In this document: one piece after another, positions 46,641-58,799 of the stretch
Layout of the letters: each line of letters opens with the position of its first letter
Numbering within the stretch: the first letter of the stretch is position 1
Assembly: GCF_024586455.1 (NCBI RefSeq)
Contig: NC_065919.1
Location: forward strand, 25,396,839-25,460,838
Length of the DNA: 64,000 nucleotides
Source: Bactrocera neohumeralis
Lineage: Eukaryota; Arthropoda; Insecta; Diptera; Tephritidae
Direction of reading: 5' to 3'
The notes under the pieces: model-generated
Database searches by the model: none
What the model was told of the DNA's origin: nothing
Seen by the model: the letters and a program-made list of their open reading frames with translations, nothing else
Translations under genes and position numbers: made by a program

Positions 46641-49600
46641 TCCGAGGCTGTTGTTTTCTTTTCCTTGGGGGCGTTTTTACGTGGCGGGTCCCAAACGCAG
46701 CGCACAACCCTGAGGAGGTATGATGCGCCTTCTCAATTTAGCTCGCCTTCAAACGGATGTTCTTTGGCTACCCAGAGGATACTTCGTCAAAGACCGGACG
46801 TCGTGAGCTGTTTGAGCCATATGTAAAAGAATCGATTCTGGCCACTTCCAAGTGAATGGCAGTCAGAGAACCTTCTTCACTTGCGTGAACTCTATACATG
46901 ACTTCATCCTTCATGAATACATGCTCCAAATCCTCATATTTGTATTTATATTCAATTTTTGTAATTTTGTACTTCTGTACGTTAAAATCTTTGCTTTAGT
47001 GTCTAGCTTGAAGAAATCGTCTTCAAAGTGTATATGAGGATGAGCTTATGATTCTTAAAAAGTATTCAATAAATCAAGCACTGAGAAGCAGCTGCGAGCT
47101 ACAAGCCGAAGGCATCTTCAGTATTTATTTTCATTTTTTAATAAAACAATCTTCTAATAGCTATCTGTATGGCTCATTACCATTCTGCAGACAGCTGCCA
47201 AAATATCCAGAATAATCAACTATGAAAATATTCTTAAAGAAAATTTAAATTAAGTTTGCTGTCACTGCCATTGTTCGCGGGCATAAAACTAATGGATCAA
47301 TATTTATTTTTATTAATTTTTCACTCGCGAAACAATGCGAAGACGCCGCAGGAGAAAGCGAAATCATACTTATAAGAGTTGAGAGAACAACAACAGGAAG
47401 AATAACAACGAAAGGGTGCTAAGAAAATACAATTAATCAAATGAGTATGTAAAATAATAAGGAAATGCAAATGGCGATCTGTGAAAGGAAGAGCGGAAGC
47501 GCTAATCAATAAGCAGACAAAATCAATAACAGGAAAAAGGTCAAACTGTAAGTAGGGAGTCAATAGGATATAGCAAGCAGAAGTGAATTATAACGGAAGA
47601 AATTTGAGGGTAGCCTTTTTATTGATAAGAAAACAATGAGCATGTGAGGCATCCTTTTTCCACTTATTAATGACTGTCTTATTCAGGCTATTCTTGAAAA
47701 ATGCATTTATTAGGCGTAGAAAATCTTCAATTAAGCCAAGTTCGGCTGCAAATATACTTGAGTGGTAACGAAGAAACGAAAATGGTATTATCATAGATTC
47801 TGCGCTGCTTAAGGTGTAACTCGGAAGCATACAAGAAAGGAAAAAAATGAAAACCGTTTTTTCGACACCTGGATTTTAAGCTTTTCTACACAAATATGTT
47901 TTATAATATCGATATAAACTTTTGCTCTAATGCTACAAGAAAAGAAAACTCGCTTGCCATTGGCTGCGCTAATTCCTTTCATTTGCGAACAGCTTCTTTG
48001 GATTGGTTGAATGACGCCCGAAGCATAATTCGTTGGCGCTATTCTCGACGAGCTGCGAGGAAATACTTTTCAAATATTGAAACCTTTAACACACACACCT
48101 TATAAAATATCCATGTACATGGATACATCTAGTCCACATTATGTGCATACAAACATGCATGTACTTATGTAAATAACATCGTTTGTTACTGCTTTTATGA
48201 CGCGATCAAATATGCAAATCGCATTGTATTTGTCCCACAAAAGGATAGCAGTTGGCAAGCGAGCACCCTTTCGCTAGGCGCGATCAACCCTTTTGAACGC
48301 TTCGGCGCTTCGTGTTACACATAAATTACAGCTGAGGATGCACCGCTTATTGTCCTGTGCGTCGACCAAAGCCTCTCCTCACCTCAACCCCAGCCACGAA
48401 GCACTAATAGTCGTATGGACGCATTCAACTCGTATTTCTTGCTCCTTGCGCCTCGCCTCGAGCACACACTTACTCATTGTACCCTTTCTTCAGGGCGCTG
48501 TATTTGTTTTGCTGTGCTTTGGTGCGCTGGCATGCTATTGTTCACCACTGACAGCACATCCTTTCGCCGCGCTGTCTTGAATTCTTAATTTCTTGCGTTG
48601 AATTCTTGCATGGAAATGAGGCAAAAAATCCGGATTTTTTTACTCCGCCGTGTCACTTCCGTATGCAAATTGGATTTTGAAAGGATTTTTCTTTGAGCTC
48701 ACCTCTCGTTGTCTTATGTGCGCATATGTATGATGTATGATCATCTTAAGCTTGCAGTGATCGTCGACACCCTGACTATGCTGTGGGGTAGTCAATGTAG
48801 TCTCATCGTATCGTGAGAAAAAAAATCGTCTTAGGATGCATTGTGGACATATCGGGTATGAAAAAAGGATAAAACTGGCTGTGCGTAGCGAAATATTCAA
48901 ATTAGGCTGCCGAGTGCTGTGTGTGTGCGCGCTGGAAACGTTGCATACTTTTGGGTATTTTTTATGAAAAAGTCATTAGGATGCGCATCGGATTTTTTCT
49001 CACAAACGAATTTGAATAATGCGTTTTGGCTTCATTTGTGATTTTCGTTTTTTTTTTGTAGTCTCCCGTTTTGCTGATGTCACATGCAACAGACCTTTTA
49101 AAGGTTTTCCGCGCTTTTTTCAATGACAGCCTGTCATTTTTTATATTTTGCCGGTTAATTTTAATTTCACATTTTTTTCGTCTAACTCTTTTTTTTAGTC
49201 ATTTTTTCAGTATTTATATTTCGTACTTGTTTGTCTGGTTTTTTTAACTGCCACCTTTTTTGTGAAATTTCACAGCATCCTGTCGCGCTTTTCAAACGCT
49301 GATGTTCTAACCTTCTCATACAATTCGTGTTTTTTTCTGGTATTTCCTGCCTATTTGTAAAAAAAAGCATTTACATATTGGCGCTACAAAAAAAGAATGG
49401 AAAATGTATGACAATTACTATTTTTTGCGTGTATTTTCATTAACGAAAAATCCTCTTTTCTACGCACAAACACAATTTTCCTTTTTTTTTGGTTCTATTC
49501 GCCTTAGGAATTGGAATTGTGCGTGCGCTTTTTGCTTTTGAATAAGGCTTTTTTTTGCATAAATAATAATTGCCTTTGTGATCCATTTTTTGCATATTCT

Positions 49601-50122
49601 CGGTTGCCTTTTTCAATTGCGTTGTGCGTCGTTGCTGTTTTTGTCAGGGTTTCTGTTTCACTTTTTTATTTGTAATTTTTTTTTTACAAAGTGTTGCGCT
49701 TTTTAGCCAAAAAAGTGAAAAATTGTCAAAAAAATTTTGTGTACACGTGTTTTCAGACAGATTTTGTTATTTTTTGAGAGCTGCCAATTATAGAAAGTGT
49801 GCAACTTAATTCCGTCGCAGATCTTTTAGGAAACCGGTGATTTGCTGTGGCATGAAAATAATTTTTTATTAGACTTAAGCATTTCAAACGTTAAAACGAA
49901 AACAATTATAATAAAAACTGATTTAAATTTCATTATACGTTTCATGTAATGGAGATGTAATCTCGTGACAACATTATTAAAATCACATTGACTCCCGAAT
50001 CGCTGTTTCTAATATGGTTAACGGTGACTAAATCGTTTGATTTTTTTACGATTTTTATAGTTTTTTTGTAATATTAATTCGTTACAAATCGTTCGTTTGT
50101 TAAATTTTTTTGGAGTACACAT
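46641..50122. other. No gene seen; TE-poor, T-rich at 49.0-49.8 kb
   Basis: 46660-46830 is unusually GC-rich (GGCGGGTCCCAAACGCAGCG) and may be another repeat fragment. 47300-48600 has balanced composition and no recognised repeat. 49010-49800 is T-rich with many TTTTTTTT runs. No domain found in any frame. Confidence 0.45.
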
Positions 50123-50777
50123 TTAAGGGGTTACATGTGTTTCGTTGGGTAAAAAACAGGGTTTTCTCATATAAAAAATTAAATACTTTATTAGAATTTT
50201 TTATTGTAATATTGAAGAAAAAATTCTGAAATTTTTGTAAAAAATATTTTAAACTCGGCCATTGTGACGCCATTTCCGGTGACCCCTCGGAAAAAACATA
50301 CTCCGCGTTGGCAGGATAACTCCTTATACATAGGATCATCTAAAGTGAAAAAATACGTGTTTTAGTTAAAAACTTAACTTAGAACTTGAACGAAGGAAAA
50401 AAAACTGAAAATTGGATATTAGACAAATATTTTAACAAACAAAATTTAAATTTCAGTGAAAATGTCGCGAAATTTTTTTTCAAATAGTTGTAATCTAAAA
50501 AAAAACCTTCGTCCAAGTCATTAAGAATTGGATCTCAAAGACCTGTGGAAGATTTCATGTAGATCGGTTGAGTAGTTCTCAAGAAATCTTGCCAACCGAC
50601 TTCAAAAACACAGTTTCGAGAAAAACGCGTTTAAAGACGACGCACTTAGCCTAGCTAGCCTCGAGCGCACAAGTTCTCAAGGATGTATCTCCCGAAACTA
50701 TTACTCGGATCAACTAGAAAATTTAGGACAATATTATAGATGTTGTAGAATTTAATAAGCCAATAAAAAAATCGAGT
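50123..50777 (+). mobile_element. TTAA-ended MITE (MITE-3d), right end lost
   Basis: Left end TTAAGGGGTTACATGTGTTT. The internal order matches MITE-3a: TCATATAAAAAATTAAAT, ACTCGGCCATTGTGACGCC, TTCCGGTGACCCCTCGG, ATCGGTTGAGTAGTTCTC, core CGAGAAAAACGCGTTTAAAG (50617-50636), GAAACTATTACTCGGATCAA. The right TIR is missing after AATAAAAAAATCGAG. Confidence 0.8.
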
Positions 50778-51570
50778 ATACTGTGCAATAATTCAATAAT
50801 ATATGTATGATTCTACGCTATAATGCGATCGTTATATTGTTAGGTGATGTGGTAGCGCTTAGTGCAATAGAAGATTCCATTCAATCGAAAATTATATATT
50901 ATATATTTTTTAAGGATTCCCACTTTGGCTTGTACAAAAATAATAAACTATGATTTAAATGAATTTAAAACAAATAGGGTGTGTGAGGAAGAGTTTAATT
51001 TTTCAATACAAAGAAATGAGGAAGGGCAAAGCCAGAACCTAACTTATATGTCTTCGTACTTTGCAGCAACAATTTAAAGGTGTGTGAAATATTTTGAAGA
51101 GTCTGGACAACTTTGTTATATTTGATATTAAGTAATTGCCATCGCTTCAAGTAAATTTAAATGTAATTTTAAGGTGCAAGCATGTTTCCCTAAATAACTG
51201 AACTATTAAGTTAAAGTCGAGAAAGTCATGGTTAAACCAGTTGCATTATTCTTACACATTTTACTCGATTCAGTTTCCTTATACATATGTACATAATGTA
51301 TGTACAATATGTCAAGCTAAATTTATAATTTTAAGGATTGTACACAATTAATACTTTTAATTTCTGAGTTTAGTAAATTAAGAAAATATATATGTACATA
51401 AATGAAAAAAAGATAGTATGAAAAAGTAGTAAAGGCGTACAGTGGTGTTCCTCAATACAGAGTGTGGAAAAATTAGAATTATGAATGGATATTTGAAAAC
51501 AAAAATGATTTCTAAAAGTTCTTGAACAATTTGAACACAAAAACCAATTGGTTCAATATTTTAAAAAGTA
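50778..51570. other. No gene seen
   Basis: AT-rich with a short TATGTACATA patch near 51285. Nothing recognised. Confidence 0.45.
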
Positions 51571-51985
51571 AGGAAAACCTTAGTTCGGGTGCAATCGAAC
51601 AATTTATTATCTTGCAACATGCAGGAATCAAAGCCAGGGAAATAACTTAAGGTGTAAAACGTTAACCAGAGGATCGGAATGAAAGTAATGTTAATATATA
51701 ATATATAATATATGCATACATATAATATATATATAACTCATACATTGACCGATATATTCGGCATAAGGTTTGTTAGAATAACGAAAATCATTATAAATAA
51801 TACACGGGAGTAGTATTGCCTAGCTTTTATCTATTTTCACCAAGACCACATACAAATAACATGTTACGTACTAAAAACTCTTTTCTGGGTTTAATAAAGT
51901 ACCTCACATATAATCACCAATCATATGGAGTAAAGTCAGACGGATATTCGAAAATCATGATATTTGTTACATGGGGGGCCCAAGT
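51571..51985 (-). repeat. Family-1 repeat fragment
   Basis: Begins AAGTAAGGAAAACCTTAGTT, CGGGTGCAATCGAAC and runs as the inverse of the end of copy D (GGTGTAAAACGTTAACCAGA, CATACATTGACCGATATATT). The distal part fades before the LINE remnant at 51990. Confidence 0.7.
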
Positions 51986-51989
51986 CATA

Positions 51990-52870
51990 AAGATGCTCAT
52001 TGTGTACACTCGCCTGGCTGGTAAATCCTGGGACTCTAAGCCAAGCGGTAGCATTGAAGATCATGCTGGAACTCACAACGCACCAGCTAGTAATCAAACT
52101 AACAGCTAAACATACCATGATTCAAATAACAGCAGAAGGGTATGGCAAAGCGAGGGTAATATCGTCTCTCCCTGGACAGTAAGGATAAATGGAGTAACTC
52201 GACGCTTGCCCTGCGGCTAAGAGACAACACCATTAAGTGATATGCTCGAAAATGTTTAAAGACATTGGCGCAGGCGCTTCTGGGCTGCGTACCAATCTTT
52301 CCATTCCTATGGGGCTTTTTCGTAGTATTTTCCAAGCAGAAGTCTTTGCTATTAGTCAGTGTGTAAAGATAAACTATCGCAATAAAGGTCATATTCAGCG
52401 ATAGTCAAGCGGCACCCTTAACGATCTCAGCGTATTAAATTAAACGTTATTGGTGTACAGCATATCAACTCGAAACCAAGAACAACTCATCTGGTTGCCT
52501 GGTTAAAAGGGTGTAGCCGGTAATGAACTGGCAGATGAGCTTGTCCACTTGGCAGCAGCCTCCAAGAAGATTGAACCGGAACCTTGCATTGCGATCATTC
52601 ACCATACCATACAAGAATTGCTCTGCAAGGAGGAGTGAATAGGCAGGGCAAGGTATTGGCAACTCATAGGCATGTGCCAGGCAAAGTTGTTAATGAGTGG
52701 TTACAATCTCATGATGTTTGAAAATGTAATCAAACTTTCGAGTGAACGTACAACGGGCACTGTATGCTCAAGAAACACCTAACATGCGTATGGACTGTTG
52801 TGCTTACTGAAGGGACGCCACAATAAATCTTAGGTCTCGGTGTATGCCTCAATTTACTCTATCCAACTAC
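51990..52870 (+). pseudogene. Non-LTR retrotransposon remnant: RT C-terminus and RNase H
   Basis: Plus frames: LAWLVNPGTLSQAVALKIML, ELTTHQLVIKLTAKHTMIQI (the region linking reverse transcriptase to RNase H in I/LOA/R1-type LINEs), then QLIWLPG, KGVAGNELADELVHLAAASK (the RNase H end, with the conserved GNE.AD), then YNGHCMLKKHLTCV. Many stops and frameshifts. No terminus recognised. Confidence 0.7.
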
Positions 52871-53166
52871 TTGTTTGTTTCTATGATTATAGAAATAAAA
52901 AGTATAAAGCTCTCATAATTTTAATAATTTTTTTTTTAAACTTTAGCATTATGCTCATCTTCATCAAGGATTCCTAACTATTTCTGTAATAAATTCATCT
53001 CCATTCAAATAGACCATAGGTCCATATATTGGACCCATCAATTTCTATATTTCTCCCACTTACTTCCATACAGCACTGCAGGTTAATTTGATGCATTAAA
53101 TTGCATCTTTAAAAAATAATTAAAAAAGGAAGGTACACGAAAATCAATATGTAGAAAAGCGAAATA

Positions 53167-53740
53167 CAAGGTGTGTTCCAAAGTAAATAGGACTTTTTGA
53201 ATCCAGCGCCCCCTGGTAGCGACATCTATATGTTGGCTGGTGCGTTGGAATCTGCTATCTTTATCAATTGTCCAGTGGGAGTTTCCTGACATTTCATTGA
53301 TTGGAAGTGAAGTTATTGCGTTTTAAGCGTCAGTATGTTTGTGTTATTGGTGCGAAAATGAGCTTCGAACAAAGAGCCTATCCCGCAAAAATTGACTGAC
53401 GACCAAAAATTGCTCAGAATCCAACATTCGATGGACGCTTGTTACCAATTATTTGATCAAAAATCACTTTTTAATTCACCTGATATGGCACCGTGCCATT
53501 AACCACTTTGTCCATGAAAGGAAAGTGTTATGCAGACGTAGAGGGCATCCAAAGGCTTGCACTGGCATACTGGTGGCCATACCGGCCAACCAGCTAAAAA
53601 CTGTACTATTGAAGCAGAAGGAGACTGATTTTGATATGATTTTTGCACATAATGGTAGACATATTAGAATCAGCGCATGAAAGCATTTGTGTAATGGCAA
53701 AAATAAAAAAAAACGAATCACGGAGTCAAGAATGAATGGG
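53167..53740 (+). mobile_element. Mariner deletion derivative
   Basis: The left end CAAGGTGTGTTCCAAAGTAA follows TA (53165-53166) and resembles the end of the sqz-intron mariner. The plus strand has MSFEQRA near 53358, then KLTDDQKLLRIQHS (linker region), then NSPDMAPC (third-Asp region), KGKCYADVEGIQR and AIPANQLKT. The catalytic middle is deleted. The right TIR was not identified. Confidence 0.7.
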
Positions 53741-54470
53741 TTGGTTCCTAATTAAAATACTTAAATAAAAATATATACTTATGTACATCCAATACAATGT
53801 ACATAATCAATAAATTAATTATTAAATATGCAAGTATGTGTGTTCCTATACAAGTATATGCATTCGAAGGAGACGCCCCCTTCCTAAAGTAAATATTATG
53901 AAATTAATGAGCATTTCGTTTGTTATTTATAATCAAAATGTTGAATTAAATCATTTAATTACTTGCTTTTGAGGTTGTTGTCGGTGTTGTTGCTTTGGGC
54001 AATGATCACGAGTCGCAGAGCTCAAGCAAAGCTTACAGCATCAACTTCGCCTTTGCTTTAACAACCGGCAATAATTGTGAGCGTGTTATTTTATAATAAA
54101 ATTCAAATGTTTCTTTCTCTTTTTACCGCTAAATGTGCCTGCAACAACAATATCATATACATATATTTATTATTTAAAATGTTTCGTGTTTTTTATTGCT
54201 ATATTCTAAATGTTAATTTTGTGCTCATATTCTAGAAATTCCAATTCTGCTTGTATATTTAAAACCACAGATTAAGGAACATATATATGCTATCTACATA
54301 CGTACATACATACATATATGTATATCCACTTAGGCAAACACACGTAGAACAGCATGTTTAACGAAAAAATGATTAATTATCAAAATTTGAGTTGCAAAAT
54401 TAAAATTCAATTTCAAAATTGCGTTGGCTTTTTGTTGCGGATTTCTTTCCCGTCCTTTTGTGGTCTGTAA
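53741..54470. other. No gene seen
   Basis: AT-rich; ACATACATATATGTAT patch near 54301. Nothing recognised. Confidence 0.45.
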
Positions 54471-55722
54471 TTTTTATACTCTTGCAGCATGTTGCAACAG
54501 AGTATAATAGTTTTGCTCACCTAACAGTTGTACATATCTCCTACAACTAAGCGAGATAGATATGAGTTTATAGGTATACTATATATGTATATAAAATGAT
54601 CAGGATGATGGGAGTAGAAATCCGGGTGAATGTCTGTCTGTCCGTCCGTGCAAGCTGTAACTTGAATAAAAACTAAGATATCTTGAAACTTGGTACACAT
54701 GTTAATTGGCAAAAAAGTAAGGCAGACTTCGTAGATGATCGTAATCGGGTCACGTCCACAAAACGCCATTTATCAAAAACGTATAAAAGGCATTAAATTT
54801 ATGTCATTTTAAACCCAAGATGGCATGAGAGGGCTCTGTGGGAGCCGGGGTAAAAATTTTATGATAGCCGTGGCAATACCCACATTTAGATGAAATCCAA
54901 TATTTTAGGATCCGCGCAATCGATTTGAACTAAATTTAGTATGTGGTATTCTTATCATATTCCTATAACACAGTACGAAAATGGACGAAATTGGACTACA
55001 ACCACGCTTACTTCCATATAGCACAATTTTAAATTCCATTTGATTCTTTCGTTCTCCAGTACATAAATCAAGAAGCAATTAATATAACGGGATAAAACTT
55101 TGCACGAATAATGTATGTCACCTTGTGACCGAAAAATGTCCAAATCCAATCAAAACCGTTCAAGCTCCAAAGCACCGAATATGGGGACCCCAGTATCTAC
55201 AGTTGACCTTTGACAGAAAATATTGGTCAATGTGTGGGATATACAATTGAAATTCAGAGAGAATTTTTTCGTGATAATAGTATCTCAGTGCATCAAAATG
55301 GTTTGAATGGGGTCAATAATTCTCTGAGCCCCCATATACATAATATAAGGATTTTTGAACTTCCGGGTGACTTTATGCCGCATATATCGGCCAATATGTG
55401 AGATGTCTCAATGAAAATGAGCGTGTTTTACTCACAACAGAGTATCTATGTGCCTAAAATAGATAAAATTTGGCGAAAACTTGACCTAGCCTCCATATAA
55501 CTAATAATAATAGGATTTTCGAACATCCTGCTGACTTCATGTGCCACGATTTTAGCTTTTATATCAAACCTTATGACGAATATGTCGGTCAATGTATGAG
55601 TTGCTGGGTTCCGATCCTCTGGTTGACGTTTTACACCTTAAGGTGTTTAGAGAGCTTTGATTCTTACAAGTTGCAATAGTATAAAATGTTCGTTTGCACC
55701 CGAACTTGGCTTCCTTACTTGT
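54471..55722 (+). repeat. Dispersed repeat family 1, copy D (longest)
   Basis: Complete at both ends: TTTTTATACTCTTGCAGCAT and the hairpin partner ACAGAGTATAATAG on the left, ACCCGAACTTGGCTTCCTTA then CTTGTT on the right. At 1252 bp it holds segments lacking from copies A and B, including two ATATCGG.CAAT.TGTGAG blocks. No transposase, polymerase or structural RNA seen. Confidence 0.85.
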
Positions 55723-56264
55723 TTACTTTTATTTCTGTAACGTTGTTTTGCTACTACCCCATTATCGCCTCCGCAATTGCGATAACATACATATATACAA
55801 TACAATATAGACGTAGGCACAGTGGAGCAAATAGTTATTAGGATTTTTACAAGATTGAACCGTAATAGATTATCAGATTGGATAACCAAGCTCCAAAGGA
55901 TTATGACTCCAAAAGAAGATGTTCATCTAGGTGTTGAATATCTTTAAATCTGTAAAAAGAGGTATCAGATAATGCTTTCTTATTGTATCTCGCTATCCAC
56001 GTAGAAACCTTTCAAAGTAAAGGATTAGAAAGAACCATAAATATATCTCATTTAAGCTTAAAAGGTATTTATAATTAAAATTTTTAAATATAGTAGTGTG
56101 TAGTAAACATATGTATAATTAAAGAATAGGTTTTGCTATTTTTAATAAATTTGGATTGTCTTATGTTTATTTCCTTCAAATTATCAATAAAGTGCTTACT
56201 GAGGGCTAATCAAATTTGACTCGAGCTGCAAAACTTTTTAAGCAATTTAAAATAAATCTTTATT
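55723..56264. other. No gene seen
   Basis: AT-rich sequence between family-1 copy D and a LINE fragment. Confidence 0.45.
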
Positions 56265-56998
56265 ATTCTTCTTCTTCTTAATTGGCGTAGACATCGCTTA
56301 TGCGATTATAGCCGAGTTAACAACAGCGCGCAAGTCGTTTCTTCTTTTCGCTACGTGGCGCCAATTGGATATTCCGAGCGAAGCCAGGTCCTTCTCCACT
56401 TGGTCCTTCCAACGGAGTGGAGGTCTTCCTCTTCCTCTGCTTCCCCCGGCGGGTACTGCGTCGAATACTTTCAGAGCTGGAGTGTTTTCATCCATCCGGA
56501 CAACATGACCTAGCCAGCGTAGCCGCTGTCTTTTAATTCGCTGAACTATGTCAATGTCGTCGTATATCTCGTACAGCTCATCGTTCCATCGAATGCGATA
56601 TTCGCCGTGGCCAATGCGCAAAGGACCATAAATCTTTCGCAGAATTTTTCTCTCGAAACTCGTAACGTCGACTCATTGGTTGCTGTCATCGCCCAAGCCT
56701 CGGCACCATATAGCAGGACGGGATTTATGAGTGATATAGAGTTTAGCTTTTGTTCGTCGAGAGAGGACTTTACTTTTCAATTGCCTACTCAGTCCGAAGT
56801 AGCACCTGTTGGCAAGAACAATCCTGCGTTGGATTTCCAGGCTGACATTGTTGGTGGTGTTTACACTGCTTCCAAGATAGACGAAATTATCTACGACTTC
56901 AAAGTTATGACTGTCAACAGTGACGTGAGAGCCAAGTCTTTATTATTACCCTCAAAAAATAGGCTCCTTTTGAGTAACTACAAGTATTCCAACGCTTA
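56265..56998 (-). mobile_element. LINE family 4, longest fragment
   Basis: The minus frame of 107 codons: MRIGHGEYRIRWNDELYEI, YDDIDIVQRIKRQRLRWLGH, VVRMDENTPALKVFDAVPAG, GRPPLRWKDQVEKDLASLGI, SNWRHVAKRRNDLRAVVNSA. Upstream (56640-56960) further ORF sequence continues in broken frames (AYGAEAWAMTATNE-like). The 3' end has a (AAG)n-type tail, not poly(A). The string resembles the C-terminus of RTE-like LINE proteins; the clade is uncertain. The plus-strand frame 56607-56999 is its antisense. Confidence 0.8.
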
Positions 56999-58578
56999 AT
57001 CCAATTTTTCCTAGACTAGAGTGAATTTTGTTTTTTTCGATTGCGACTCATTTTTGGAGCGCCAGTCGTTAGGTTGTTGGACAGTTTCGACGACAAATTC
57101 ACCTGTAATGACGCCTTTGAGGAATGAAAGGTTCTAGGCTACGTGACCAAGAATATCTTTTGCGACCTGTACTGTACCAAGACTTTTGTTACGCGTCTAG
57201 CAATAAAAATTTGATCAGATGGAGATCATGCTCAAGTCAGTAATCGTCCATGAATATATCCTTACGGCTGAAGAAATAAGTTCTTATATCTTGGTAGAGA
57301 TCACATTAAAAACCGGTCAGTTAAATACCGATGGAGATTAAAATTGTGAGTAATTTGCAAATAAAAATAGCCGTTATTCACTTGTTATCGGCCACTGTTC
57401 ACCGCCCGCCACTCAGCGCCACCCAGCATCAACGACGACAGTCCAAGTAACTAATCAGCACAATCGCCAGCACTCAGCAGTCAAGCGCTGGAAGAGAACA
57501 TGTAGTACTCGTATAACCAGAGAACATAAAAAATAAAACAATGTATAACCGGTTCCGCAAATTTGGTGTTCTTTCAATTTTTGTTGTTTTTTGTTTTAAT
57601 TTTTTGTTATTTGCACGAGGGCTGCGCTTTATTATAATTATTATTATGGCATATTATTTTATTTGTTGGTGTTGCTTCTGCGTTCTTCTAAGCCATGTCT
57701 CGGTGTTTGAAGTATTGAGGCAGCTAAAGGCAATTAATGTGAGAAGTTAATTTTGTGTTTTTGCCAAATGTTGTGTTTTTCATAGACTTTTACGCCACAC
57801 AGATGTTTGCTACACGCTAATGTGATTGTACAGCACTTAAAGGTATGTGTGGTTGTGTGCGTGAGTGCCACTGTATGAGCAAGCATTTTATCATAAATTT
57901 TGTGTATGTTTAAAATTTTTAATTATACATAACCAAAGCTATCAACAAACCCTGAAATTAGTCATATTGTTGTAGTTGCCGGTATGTAAGTATGTATCGT
58001 GATTGTGTGTGCACTTACTTTGGCTTTCAAAAACTTTTATATTTTTATGTGTATGCATATTTATATTTTCCTGTATTTATGACAGTCAATACACACATAA
58101 ATATAAATATATATATGTATACACTCGTAAATAATTTAATTTTATTCGCATGGGTCAAGGTCAGCCAAGCAAAATTTAGAACTTAGAATACTGAATGATG
58201 ATTGGCGAAAATGTTTGTGTGTGTGTGTTTGGTAAATGCGAAGTAAAACGCTTGCACACGCTTTGTCTATTTTGCATTTTAAAAAGTCATTTGTGTGTAT
58301 GTGTGTGTGTCTATAATTCGACTCTGATGTGATGGCAGATTATAGAATGAATGATGGCCTTTGAGGAGTATTTATTCGCATACCGGTTTTTAAAACTTTG
58401 CCGAATGGTTAATTAAACATTTGAATAATAAGAGAAATTAAGAAATATTTGTCCAAAGTCTGTGAGTTAAACCTGTTTGAAGATGTTCCATGTTTCCCGC
58501 TTTTTGAACAGCGTCTTAACAACTTACTTGTGTTTACTTAGCATCTACTAGATTAAGTCCAACTCCTATAGAAATAAG
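56999..58578. other. No gene seen; TE-poor
   Basis: 57380-57520 has balanced composition (CCGCCCGCCACTCAGCGCCA). The rest is T-rich with GTGTGTGT patches near 58215 and 58290. No domain found. Confidence 0.45.
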
Positions 58579-58690
58579 TAAGGAAGAGCTAAGTCAGATG
58601 TAACCGAACATTTTATACTCTTGTAACTTGCAAGGTTCAAAGCCGGGGAAATACCCTCCGGTATTGGCAAAATTAAAAAATATAGCGAAA
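58579..58690 (-). repeat. Family-1 repeat, terminal fragment
   Basis: AAGTAAGGAAGAGCTAAG, TGTAACCGAACATTTTATAC and CTTGTAACTTGCAAGGTTC match the ACTTGT-side end of copy D in inverse orientation. It breaks off after about 110 bp. Confidence 0.75.
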
Positions 58691-58799
58691 GTGTTCAACT
58701 TCATTGTTCGACGAAATCGTGAATAGATTACAATCAAATTTGATATTATATTAATTTATTTGGAAGTCTAGTTTTATTACCATATTTTAGTAAGCGTCA

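Noticed and set aside
56607..56999. 130-codon plus-strand frame
   Set aside because: It is the antisense of the LINE family-4 ORF, which reads clearly on the minus strand.
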